A DNA stretch of 64,000 bases from the NCBI GenBank assembly GCA_963838795.1, contig CAWISL010000011.1:372001-436000 (forward strand). The letters run 5' to 3'. The notes under the pieces are model-generated. The model did not search any database. It worked only from the letters and a program-made list of their open reading frames with translations, and was not told the origin of the DNA. How positions within the stretch are numbered: position 1 is the first letter of the stretch; the number at the start of each line of letters is the position of its first letter. Below, one piece after another: positions 41,175 through 49,996 of this stretch. Origin of the DNA: JAIBJN01 sp963838795. GTDB taxonomy: Bacteria; Actinomycetota; Thermoleophilia; Gaiellales; Gaiellaceae. The translations under genes were made by a program, and so were the position numbers.

Positions 41175-42484
41175 GCCGCCCTCCCCGCGGCGACCAGTCG
41201 CTCGCGTGCGCCCTCGCCCGGCTCGATGACCGTGGCTAGCGGGATCGGCACGATCAGCTTCCCGCCCCAGTCGCCGACGTACGTGAGCTGGGACGAGATC
41301 TCGTCGATGAGGTTCCAGGGCAGCACGAGCACGTAGTCGGGACGCGTCTCGGCGATCCGCTCCACAGGGTAGATCGGAAGGTGTGTCCCGGGGGTGAAGA
41401 GGCCGTGTTTGTACGGGTTCCGGTCGACCGTGTAGTCGAGGAGATCGGTTCGAATCCCGCAGTAGTTGAGGAGCGTGTTTCCCTTGCCGGGAGCTCCATA
41501 TCCGACGATCTGCTTCCCTTCGCGACGCAGGTCGATCAGGAGGTCGAGGAGCGCACGCTTCGACTCCTTCACCTTCTCGGCGAAGCGGGCGAACCGATCG
41601 GGCGAGCGGAGCCCTTCCCGCTCCTCGTCCGCGAGCAGACGCAGAACCGCGTCGCGCGTCGGATGTAGTTCGCCGCGCTGCTGCGCATACACCCTCAACG
41701 AGCCCCCATGTGTCCAGAGCTCCTCGACGTCGTACACGTCGAGTCCATGCGTGCGGAGGATCTCCACGATCGTCCCGAGAGAGAAGTACGAGAAGTGCTC
41801 GTGGTAGATCGTGTCGTACTGAAGGCCGTCGAGCAGTTGCAGCAAGTGCGGGAACTCGAACGTCGCCGTACCGTCGTCACGGAGGAGGATCTTTACCCCC
41901 GCGACGAAGTCGTTCAGATCGGGAACCTGGGCGAGAACGTTGTTGCCGACGACGAGGCTCGCCCGGCGGCCTTCGGCAACGAGCCGCTCCGCCGTCTCGC
42001 GTCCGAAGAACTCGACGAGCGTGGGCACCCCGCGCTCCTCAGCCGTCGCCGCCACGTTGGCGGCCGGGTCGATCCCCAGAATCGGCACCCTGGTCCCGAC
42101 GAAGTGCTGGAGCAAGTAGCCGTCGTTTGACGCGAGCTCGACGACGAGGTCGGTCTCGCCGAGCTCCAGCCGCGCCCGGATCATCTCGACGTACGCCCGC
42201 GCATGCTCGACCCACGCGGTCGAGTAGCCGGAGAAGTACGCGTACTCCGTGAAGATCTCCTCAGGGGGGACGAGCGCGGGCAGCTGCACGAGCCAGCAGC
42301 GCGTACAGGCTCGCACGTGCAGCGGGTAGAACGGCTCCATCCCCTCGAGCCGGTCGGCCGGAACCAAGCTTTCGCAGAGCGGCGACATACCGAGGTCGAC
42401 GACCGTCAGCTCGAGCGCTGCACCGCAGAAGCGGCAGCCGACACCGTCGCCCGCCGCTCGAACGCTCCCCGATCCCACACTCAC
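41171..42484 (-). CDS. Zn-ribbon C-methyltransferase for NDP-hexose (class I SAM-dependent)
   Basis: A 437-residue protein. Residues 17-60 form a Cys-rich zinc module (CRFCGAALELTVVDLGMSPLCES then ACTRCW). SAM-binding fold follows with VVELASNDGYLLQHF and IDPAANVAATAEERG. The C-terminal region (KQIVGYGAPGKGNTLLNYCGI) is the Methyltransf_14 domain. This three-part architecture is shared with TylCIII-type NDP-4-keto-hexose C-3 methyltransferases. It is the first gene of the six-gene operon that includes the RfbF-like gene, so a branched-chain, C-methylated sugar is the predicted product. Starts with GTG 42484. Confidence 0.85.
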   Translation of the reverse strand: MSVGSGSVRAAGDGVGCRFCGAALELTVVDLGMSPLCESLVPADRLEGMEPFYPLHVRACTRCWLVQLPALVPPEEIFTEYAYFSGYSTAWVEHARAYVEMIRARLELGETDLVVELASNDGYLLQHFVGTRVPILGIDPAANVAATAEERGVPTLVEFFGRETAERLVAEGRRASLVVGNNVLAQVPDLNDFVAGVKILLRDDGTATFEFPHLLQLLDGLQYDTIYHEHFSYFSLGTIVEILRTHGLDVYDVEELWTHGGSLRVYAQQRGELHPTRDAVLRLLADEEREGLRSPDRFARFAEKVKESKRALLDLLIDLRREGKQIVGYGAPGKGNTLLNYCGIRTDLLDYTVDRNPYKHGLFTPGTHLPIYPVERIAETRPDYVLVLPWNLIDEISSQLTYVGDWGGKLIVPIPLATVIEPGEGARERLVAAGRAA

Positions 42485-42631
42485 AGCCTAATGAGGCGAC
42501 CTCTCCATGTCATCCTCTTCGCAGGATGCCCCACGTCCTCTAACGTCAGCGAAGACTTGGAACGCGCACAGACCAGCGGTTCTGACGAGCTCACTCGACC
42601 GAGCGGCGGATCGAGTGGCGGCGGCTCGGTC

Positions 42632-43642
42632 ATGTCCCGAGTGAGCGTGCTGATCCCCACGCACGGCGACGTCGACCTACTGCGGAGATCACTGCCGACG
42701 CTCCTCGACGATCCTGCCGCGGACGTCGAGGTGATCATCGTCAATAACGACCCGCGGCAGGACGTTCGAGCCGCGATCGGTGAATACGCCTCCGACCGCC
42801 GAACGACGATCGTGGAAATGGGCTTCGAGGGAGACTTCCCTCGGGCCGTCAACCGCGGAATCGAACGCGCGAGCCGAGAGCTCGTGATGCTCTGCAACGC
42901 CGATCTGTTTCCATCCGCAACGTATCTCTCGACGCTGCAGGAGTTCTTTGACCGCCATGCCCGGGCAGGAGCGGCGAGCGGAAAGCTGATCCGGTACGAC
43001 CTGGAGCGCGGCGAGGCCACCAACGTCGTCGACTCCGCCGGCCTGATACTGACGCGCCAGCGTCGTCTCAAGGCACGGGGCGAAGGCGAAGTAGACACCG
43101 GACAGTTCGACACCGAGCTCGAGGTGTTCGGTCTCGACGGGGCGGCGATAGTGCTGCGCCGGGCCGCACTCGACGACATCATGGTCGACGGCGAGTATCT
43201 GGACGAGAACTTCGTCGCGCACAAGGAAGACCACGATCTCTCCTGGCGCGTTCGACTCGCCGGCTGGGAGTGCTGGTACGTGCCGGAGGCGGTCGCCTAC
43301 CACGCCCGTACGACGCGCGGCCTTGGATCGACGGCATACCTGAAGGCGATCGGCGAGTTTCACCGCCAGCAGGCGGAGAAGAGCGACTCGGTGCGCAGCC
43401 ACGCCATGAAGAATCAGTGGCTGCTGCTGCTGAAGAACGAGGACGCGTACAACTTCATCCGGGACGCCCCGTTCATCATCGCGCGGGAGCTGACCGTGCT
43501 CGGACACAGCCTCGTCTTCTCGCCCAGGTCGCTCAAGGCCATTCCGATGACGATTCGGATCCTGCCCGAGACGTGGAGGAAGCGGCGCGCCGCCAAGCGC
43601 CGTCAACGAATGGACGCCGCCGCGCTGAGGCGCTGGTTGTAA
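42632..43642 (+). CDS. Glycosyltransferase family 2 protein
   Basis: A 336-residue inverting glycosyltransferase. The GT-A fold starts with SVLIPTHGDVDLLRRSLPTLL and has the NNDP/CNADL acidic block (LCNADLF, the DXD-type metal site) and the KEDHDLSWRVRLAGW (ED) signature, as in rhamnosyltransferase-like GT2 enzymes. ATG 42632 is chosen; the frame is open to 42203 but that sequence is shadow of the opposite gene. It would add a sugar to the EPS unit on the cytosolic side. It opens a plus-strand pair with the next glycosyltransferase (3 bases apart) and diverges from the sugar operon. Confidence 0.85.
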   Translation: MSRVSVLIPTHGDVDLLRRSLPTLLDDPAADVEVIIVNNDPRQDVRAAIGEYASDRRTTIVEMGFEGDFPRAVNRGIERASRELVMLCNADLFPSATYLSTLQEFFDRHARAGAASGKLIRYDLERGEATNVVDSAGLILTRQRRLKARGEGEVDTGQFDTELEVFGLDGAAIVLRRAALDDIMVDGEYLDENFVAHKEDHDLSWRVRLAGWECWYVPEAVAYHARTTRGLGSTAYLKAIGEFHRQQAEKSDSVRSHAMKNQWLLLLKNEDAYNFIRDAPFIIARELTVLGHSLVFSPRSLKAIPMTIRILPETWRKRRAAKRRQRMDAAALRRWL

Positions 43643-43645
43643 GGC

Positions 43646-44860
43646 GTGATCGACCCGCCGGAGGCATCCCCGCCGAGCATCACCCGCATCGCCGTCGTCA
43701 TCAACGCGGTGACCCCGTACATGCGGCCGCTCTGGAGCCGGCTCGGGGAGCGCGAGGACATCGAGCTCCTCCTCGTGACCGAGACGCCGATGGAACGCGA
43801 TCGGCGCTGGGAGGTCGAGACCGACCTGCCCGTGGAGCACGTCCAGCTCGACTCGTGGACGGTGGATCTGGCGTGGATGGCCGTGGGCTCGGGCTTCAAG
43901 ACGCGGTTCGACAGCTACGTGTACGTCCCGAAGCGGCCGCTCACCCCCCTGCGCCGCTTTTCCCCCCATGTCGTCGTGGCGGCCGGCGGCGGGGTGTGGT
44001 CCTCTCCGGCGAACATCGCCGCCCTCGCCGCTCGGCGCCGCTACGGCTGGGCGGTCGTGCCGTGGTGGAACACGTTCACGCGCCAGAGGCGCACCCTGCC
44101 TAGGCGTCTCGCAGAACCCTGGGTGAGGTACTTCTTCAGGTCAGCGGATGCCTGGCTCGCCGGCGGCTCGAGGCATGCCCGCGACGCCGTCCGGCTGGGC
44201 GCGGACCCGAACCGCACGGTGATCGCGCCGCTCACCGCCCTGGGGCCGAACCCGCCGCTGGAACGCGCGGGCTTCCTCGTGCCGGGTCAGCCGCGCTTTC
44301 TCTTCGTCGGCCGCTTCATCGAGCGAAAGGGGATCGACGTGCTGCTCGACGCGTTCCGTGGCCTCGAGCGGGGGGAGCTCTGGCTGGTCGGCGACGGCCC
44401 GCTCCGCGCCTTCGTGGAGGACGAGGCCAGGGGAGATCCCCGGATCCGCGTCCTGGGATACGCTGACGAGCGGTCGCTGCCGGACCTGTACAGGCAGGCG
44501 GACATCCTCGTGGTCCCGTCTCTCTTCGAGGCCTGGGGCCTCGTCGTCCACGAGGGGCTCGCACACGGGCTACCCGTGATCGCGACGGATCAGGTCGCGG
44601 CTGCAGACGATCTGGTCGCAGCGGGCGTCAACGGCTACGTCGTCCCCGCCGGGTCGCGGGAGGCGCTCCTGGCGGCGATGCGCTCTGCTTCGGAGTGGTC
44701 GCCCTCGCACTGGCGGGAGGCCTCCGCCCACACCGGGCGAACGCTTCCGCACTACGGGATCGACCCGGCGGCAGAGGCTTTTGTCCGAGGGTGCCGGCTC
44801 GCCCTCGAGCACCGTCGCCGGCTCGGGGCGCGCGGTCGTCCAGGCGACGCGCGGGCGTGA
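43646..44860 (+). CDS. Glycosyltransferase family 4 protein
   Basis: A 404-residue GT-B enzyme. The C-terminal half has FLFVGRFIERKGIDVLLDAF, a typical GT4 start of the nucleotide-sugar domain, RIRVLGYADERSLPDLYRQADILVVPSLFEAWGLVVHEGLAHGLPVIATD (Glu-X7-Glu signature in FEAWGLVVHEGLA). The N-terminal half is more divergent (WSSPANIAALAARRRYGW). It retains the donor-phosphate site. GTG start 43646 follows the GT2 gene directly; stop at 44860 lies 3 bases from the convergent epimerase. Donor and acceptor unknown. Confidence 0.85.
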   Translation: MIDPPEASPPSITRIAVVINAVTPYMRPLWSRLGEREDIELLLVTETPMERDRRWEVETDLPVEHVQLDSWTVDLAWMAVGSGFKTRFDSYVYVPKRPLTPLRRFSPHVVVAAGGGVWSSPANIAALAARRRYGWAVVPWWNTFTRQRRTLPRRLAEPWVRYFFRSADAWLAGGSRHARDAVRLGADPNRTVIAPLTALGPNPPLERAGFLVPGQPRFLFVGRFIERKGIDVLLDAFRGLERGELWLVGDGPLRAFVEDEARGDPRIRVLGYADERSLPDLYRQADILVVPSLFEAWGLVVHEGLAHGLPVIATDQVAAADDLVAAGVNGYVVPAGSREALLAAMRSASEWSPSHWREASAHTGRTLPHYGIDPAAEAFVRGCRLALEHRRRLGARGRPGDARA

Positions 44861-44863
44861 GAT

Positions 44864-45901
44864 CTACGCCCGCTCGTGCGTCTGCGACCACCTCAGCTCG
44901 TCGTCGAGCGATCCTGCGACGAGCAGGGACCTCAGGCGCGAGAGCCGGGTGTACGTGTCGAACCCGGCCGAGGTGAGTCGGGCACGCCGATAGGCGTCGA
45001 GCAGCTCTCGAGCACCGTCCCGGGCCGTCCACCCGGGCCTGGCGTCCGGCAGCGTTCGAGCCAGCTTCCCGAAGTCGACGCGGTAGCTCCGTGGATCGGG
45101 GCCCGCTCCCTCCGCGTACTCGATCTCGGTCCCTGTGAACGTGTCCCGCACGATCTCAGCCAGCTCGCGGACGCGGTAGTTCTCGTCGTTCGAGCCCACA
45201 TTGAAGGCCTCGTTTCGGACGTGCGAGTCGGGAGCGACCAGGGCGGCGGCCGTGGCCGCTGCGATGTCGCGAACGTGGACGAGGGGCCGCCACGGCGTCC
45301 CGTCGCTCATGATCAGAACCTTGCCCGTCGTGAACGCCCAGGCGGCGAGGTTGTTCAGCACGACGTCGAGGCGTACGCGCGGCGAGGCGCCGTAGGCCGT
45401 GGCGTTTCGCAGGAAGATCGGGGCGAAGTCGGCGTCAGCGAGCTCGGACAGCTGCTCCTCGGCTCGGACCTTCGACTCGGCATAGGCGGTCAGCGGCCTG
45501 AGCGGAGCGTCCTCGGTCATCAGCTCGTCCGTTCCGGACGCTCCGTACATGCTGCAGGACGAGGCGAAGACGAACCGCCGCGCGCCGGCTTCCTTCGCCT
45601 TTCGCGCCAGCTCGACCGTGCCGCGCAGGTTGATCTCGCGCGTCAGCTCTTCGTTTAGCTCGCCGAGCGGATCGTTCGACAACGCCGCCAGGTGGACGAT
45701 CCCGTCGTACCCCTCGAGAACGTCCGTCGTGACGTCGCGAACGTCCGCGCGAAGCGTGGGGACCTCGACTGCGTCGTCGAGGAGGTCGCATCCTTCGTAG
45801 AAGAACGTGTCGAGGCCGGTCACGTCGTGGCCGGCCTCCGTGAGCATCGGCGCGACAACAGAGCCGATGTAACCGTGGTGTCCCGTAACGAGGACCTTCA
45901 T
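44864..45901 (-). CDS. NAD-dependent epimerase/dehydratase (extended SDR)
   Basis: A 345-residue extended SDR. N-terminal MKVLVTGHHGYIGSVV, catalytic SSCSMYGASG and YAESKVRAEE (YxxxK), and RPLVHVRDIAAA as the C-terminal binding block. It resembles UDP-glucose 4-epimerase-like and CDP-abequose synthase-like proteins found in glycan loci. The start is ATG 45901 and it diverges from the sorbosone-dehydrogenase-like gene with 228 bases between, a likely two-way promoter region. Sugar substrate not known. Confidence 0.8.
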   Translation of the reverse strand: MKVLVTGHHGYIGSVVAPMLTEAGHDVTGLDTFFYEGCDLLDDAVEVPTLRADVRDVTTDVLEGYDGIVHLAALSNDPLGELNEELTREINLRGTVELARKAKEAGARRFVFASSCSMYGASGTDELMTEDAPLRPLTAYAESKVRAEEQLSELADADFAPIFLRNATAYGASPRVRLDVVLNNLAAWAFTTGKVLIMSDGTPWRPLVHVRDIAAATAAALVAPDSHVRNEAFNVGSNDENYRVRELAEIVRDTFTGTEIEYAEGAGPDPRSYRVDFGKLARTLPDARPGWTARDGARELLDAYRRARLTSAGFDTYTRLSRLRSLLVAGSLDDELRWSQTHERA

Positions 45902-46129
45902 ACGAGTAGCTCGCCTGCGCTCGACGCCGCGCCTGATGACCGCATGGCGCGCTGCCGACTTTTAGCATCAGCAGCCAGCATGTCAACCTCGATGCCCCGA
46001 GCATCGGCCGGCTGACCCGCCAGCGCGTAGGTTGCAAAGCGCGGTCTGAAGGCGCATAGTCCATGCGACCGCGGGCTGCGCTGCGGCGCCTACTCCCCGC
46101 GGGCTGTGGTAGCGGCGATAGGAGGAATT

Positions 46130-48731
46130 GTGGCAGCCCTCGTTCTCCGTCAGGTGCGTTCATCTCGTGCGCGCCGCCTCTCCCGCGGTTTCGCGGGCAG
46201 TCTTGCGGTGGCCGCCCTGCTCCTCGTGGGCCTCGGCCAGTCGCAGAGCGCGGGAGCCGCTCTCCCGCCTGGGTTCCAGGAATCGGTGGTGTTCAGCGGG
46301 CTCTCGAACCCGACGGCCCTGCGCTTCTCGCCCGACGGGCGGATCTTCGTGGCGGAGAAGAACGGCCGGATCAAGGTCTTCGACAGCCTCACCGACACGA
46401 CGCCGACGCTCTTCGCCGACCTGAGCACGAATGTCTACAACTTCTGGGACCGCGGCCTGCTCGGGCTCGCGCTCGACCCCGACTTCCCGACCGATCCGTA
46501 CGTCTACGTCCTCTACACGTACGACCACGAGCTCGGGAGCACCGCGCCGCCGCCGCGCTGGGGAACGCCGGGGGTGCTCTCGGATCCCTGCCCGACGCCG
46601 CCGGGGCCGACTGCCGACGGCTGTGTCGTGAGCGGCCGTCTCTCCCGCCTCGAGGCGTCCGGGAACGTGATGGTCGGGAGCGAGCAGGTTCTGATCGAGG
46701 ACTGGTGCCAGCAGTATCCGAGCCATTCGACCGGGTCGCTGGCGTTCGGGGCGGACGGTGCGCTGTATGTGAGCGGCGGCGACGGAGCCAGCTTCAACTT
46801 CGTCGACTGGGGTCAAGACGGGAACCCGCTCAACCCGTGCGGTGATCCGCCTGGAACCGTCGGCTCCGTGCTGAGCCCGCCCACCGCCGAGGGCGGTGCC
46901 CTTCGAAGCCAGGATCTGCGCACGAACGGCGACCCCGTTTCCCTCGACGGGGCGATCCTGCGTGTCAACCCGGCGACGGGTGCGGGCCTTCCCGGCAATC
47001 CGCTCGCGACGAGCACGGATGCGAACGCGCGCCGGATCATCGCCTACGGTCTCCGAAACCCCTTCCGGATCAACGTGCGCCCGGGCACGAACGAGGTCTG
47101 GGCCGGCGACGTCGGCTGGAGCACCTGGGAGGAGGTCAACCGCCTGGTGGATCCGGGCGGGCCCGTCGTGGAGAACTTCGGCTGGCCCTGCTACGAGGGC
47201 CAGGGGCGGCAGTCGGGCTACGACGGCGCCAATCTGAACATCTGCGAGAACCTCTACGGGCAGGCGGGCGCGGTGACCGGCCCGCACTTCACCTACAACC
47301 ACGGCAGCCAGGTGGTCGCGGGCGAGCCGTGCCCCACGGGGAGCTCGTCGGTGTCCGGGATCTCCTTCTACCAGGGCGGCCCCTACCCGGCCTCCTATGA
47401 CGGAGCCCTCTTCTTCGCCGACTACTCGCGCGACTGCATCTGGGCGATGAAGGCCGATGCAAGCGGGATTCCGGCGCCCGGCCTCTTGGAGACGTTCGTA
47501 GGGCCGGCTGCCAACCCCGTCGACGTGCAGATCTCACCGGCCGGCGAGCTCTTCTACGCCGATTTCGACGGCGGCACGATCCGCCGCATCCAGTTCGTGA
47601 GCGCCAACCAGCCGCCGGTCGCCGTCGCGAGCGCGAATCCGACGACCGGGTCGGCGCCGCTCACCGTCGCCTTCGACGGCAGTGGCTCGAGCGATCCCGA
47701 CGGGGATCCGATCACGTACGCCTGGGATCTCGACGGCGACGGCCTCTTCGACGACTCGACGGCAGCGCAGCCGACATTCACGTACACGCAGACCGGGAGC
47801 TTCACCGTGCGGCTCAGGGTCACCGACAGCCCCGGCGCCTCGAGCACCAGCGACCCGATCGTCATCACCGTCGGCAACAGCCCGCCCACGGCGACGATCG
47901 CCTCTCCGCCCGGGAGCCTCACGTGGAGGGTCGGCGACGTGATCAACTTCTCGGGCTCGGGCTCCGACCCGCAGGACGGGAACCTGCCCGCCTCGGCGCT
48001 CTCCTGGTCGCTGATCCTTCATCACTGCCCCTCGACCTGTCACACCCATCCGCTGCAAGACTTCGCTGGGCGTGGCGAGCGGGTCGTTCACGGCGCCCGA
48101 CCACGAGTACCCCTCCCATCTCGAGCTGGTCTTGACCGCCACCGACTCCGGCGGTCTGACCGACACGGCGAGCGTGACGCTGCAGCCCCAGACCGTCAAC
48201 CTGACCTTCACGACGAGTCCCTCAGGGCTTCAGCTCGTCCTCAACGGCGGCAGCGCAGCGACGCCCTTCACGCGCACGGTCATCGCAGGGTCGACCAACA
48301 CGATCTCGGCGCCCTCGCCGCAGACCCTGAACGGAGCCAACTACGCCTTCGCCTCCTGGTCTGACGGCGGGGCACAGACGCACGTCATCACCGCAAGCTC
48401 CGCGGCGACCTACAGCGCCGTCTACCTCGCCCCGCCCGCGAACACGATTCCGCCTTCCATCAACGGGCCGACCATGGTCGGCAAGACGATCAAGACGTCA
48501 AACGGGACCTGGACGGGCTCGACCCCCATCTCGTTCACCTATCAATGGCGGCGTTGCGACGCTTCGGGAGCCGCCTGCGTGGATGTACCGGGCGCCAATG
48601 CCAGCAGGTACACGCTGGTCAGCGCCGACGCAGGCCGCAGGATGCGAGTGATCGTCACCGCGACAAACTCCGTCAGCTCGACCTCTGCAACCTCGGCCGC
48701 CAGCGCCGTGATCAGACAGCGGGGTGGGTAG
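46130..48731 (+). CDS. Secreted glucose/sorbosone dehydrogenase-type beta-propeller protein with PKD domain, frameshifted near 48063
   Basis: GTG 46130 is the start because AGGAGG lies 4 bases before it. A signal peptide (SLAVAALLLVGLGQSQSAGA) precedes a propeller domain (about residues 40-480) with LRFSPDGRIFVAEKNGRI, GLLGLALDPDF, YGLRNPFRINV and GDVGWSTWEEVN, the PQQ-dependent GSDH pattern. A PKD domain follows, with NQPPVAVASANPTTGSAPLTV and TYAWDLDGDG. One extra G at about 48063 shifts to the frame that holds a second region of Ig-like repeats (SGSFTAPDHEYPSHLELVLTATDSGGL, TIPPSINGPTMVGKTIKTSNGTW). The 867-residue total is long for the family. It likely acts on extracellular sugar or polymer; the PQQ cofactor role is inferred. 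Confidence 0.8.
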
Positions 48732-49974
48732 CGAAGATCGGCGCCTGAGCTCGGGAGTCACGTCAGCGGACCTCGTCGTCGTCGGCGCGGGGATTCTCGG
48801 GCTGGCGGTCGCCCGCGAGGCGCTGCTGCGCTACGACGGCCTCAGCGTCCTCGTCCTCGAGAAGGAGGACCGGATCGCCGCACACCAGACGGGGCACAAC
48901 AGCGGCGTCGTCCACTCCGGGATCTACTACGCCCCCGGCTCGCTGAAAGCGCGACTGTGCGTCGCAGGGAAGCCGGGCGCTGTACGCCTACTGCGAGGAG
49001 CACGGGATCGCGACGGAGCGCTGCGGCAAGGTCGTCGTCGCGTCGGACGAGCGCGACCTGGCCCGGCTCGACGACATCCACGCCCGAGCCCACGCGAACG
49101 GCGTTCAAGGAGTGACGCTTCTGAGCGAGGAGGATCTCCGAGAGGTCGAGCCGGCGGTGCGGGGAATCCGTGCCCTCCACTCGCCCGGGACGGGCATCGT
49201 CGACTTCCGGCAGGTCGCGAGGCGCTTTCGCGGAGGAGATCGTCGGGCTCGGGGCGGCGATCCGGTTGCGGGCGGCCGTGCACGGCATCACGCCGGTCGG
49301 GCGACCGGGCAGTCCGTCTGGCGACGACCGCCGGCCCCGTGGAGGCGCGGGTCGTCATCACGTGCGCCGGGCTCCACTCGGACCGGCTGGCGCGGATGAC
49401 CGGCGGTCCGGCCTCGCCGCGGATCGTGCCGTTCCGAGGGCGGTACCACGCCCTCTTGCCCGAGGCCTCCGGGCTCGTGCGCGGGCTCGTCTACCCGGTG
49501 CCCGACCCGTCCTTCCCGTTCCTCGGAGTCCACTTCACGAAGCAGATCTCGGGCGAGGTCTGGACGGGACCGAACGCGGTGCTCGCGCTTGCACGGGAGG
49601 GCTATCGCGGGCTGGGACGTCAACGTGCGCGATCTGTGGGAGACGCTGTCGTACTCGGGGTTCCGCACACTCACGCGGCGCTACTGGCGGGCGGGCCTCA
49701 GCGAGATGCGCGGAGACCTCTCGAAGCACACGTTCGTCCGGGCCCTCCAGCGACTCGTGCCTTCGATGCGGGTGGAGTACCTGGCAGGAACGCACGCGGG
49801 TGTCCGCGCTCAGGCGCTCTCGAGCGACGGACGGCTCCTCGACGACTTCTGGTTCGACCGCGCGGACAGGGTTCTCCACCTGCGGAACGCCCCCTCGCCC
49901 GCGGCCACGTCGAGCCTGGCGCTCGCGAAGGAGGTCGTGCGGCGCCGCGCGAGGAGTTCCTCGCGGACGCGTGA
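48724..49974 (+). CDS. L-2-hydroxyglutarate oxidase (LhgO)-like FAD enzyme, heavily frameshifted
   Basis: Start GTG 48724 overlaps the previous stop. The N terminus (SADLVVVGAGILGLAVAREAL, DRIAAHQTGHNSGVVHSGIYY) is that of LhgO-type FAD-dependent oxidoreductases. Four single extra bases at about 48968, 49231, 49305 and 49613 break the frame in turn; rejoining them gives RCGKVVVASDERDLARLDDIHARA, GLGAAIRLRAAVHGI, VRLATTAGPVEARVVITCAG, and SGFRTLTRRYWRAGLSEM. The last frame runs past LRNAPSPAATSSLALAKEVV, and only a further shift near 49950 would reach the stop at 49974; that end keeps the convergent Wzz/BY-kinase gene clear by 22 bases. It would oxidise L-2-hydroxyglutarate to 2-oxoglutarate. 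Confidence 0.68.
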   Translation: MGSEDRRLSSGVTSADLVVVGAGILGLAVAREALLRYDGLSVLVLEKEDRIAAHQTGHNSGVVHSGIYYAPGSLKARLCVAGKPGAVRLLRGARDRDGALRQGRRRVGRARPGPARRHPRPSPRERRSRSDASERGGSPRGRAGGAGNPCPPLARDGHRRLPAGREALSRRRSSGSGRRSGCGRPCTASRRSGDRAVRLATTAGPVEARVVITCAGLHSDRLARMTGGPASPRIVPFRGRYHALLPEASGLVRGLVYPVPDPSFPFLGVHFTKQISGEVWTGPNAVLALAREGYRGLGRQRARSVGDAVVLGVPHTHAALLAGGPQRDARRPLEAHVRPGPPATRAFDAGGVPGRNARGCPRSGALERRTAPRRLLVRPRGQGSPPAERPLARGHVEPGAREGGRAAPREEFLADA

Positions 49975-49996
49975 CGCGCGCGGAGCTGCGTGTCGC

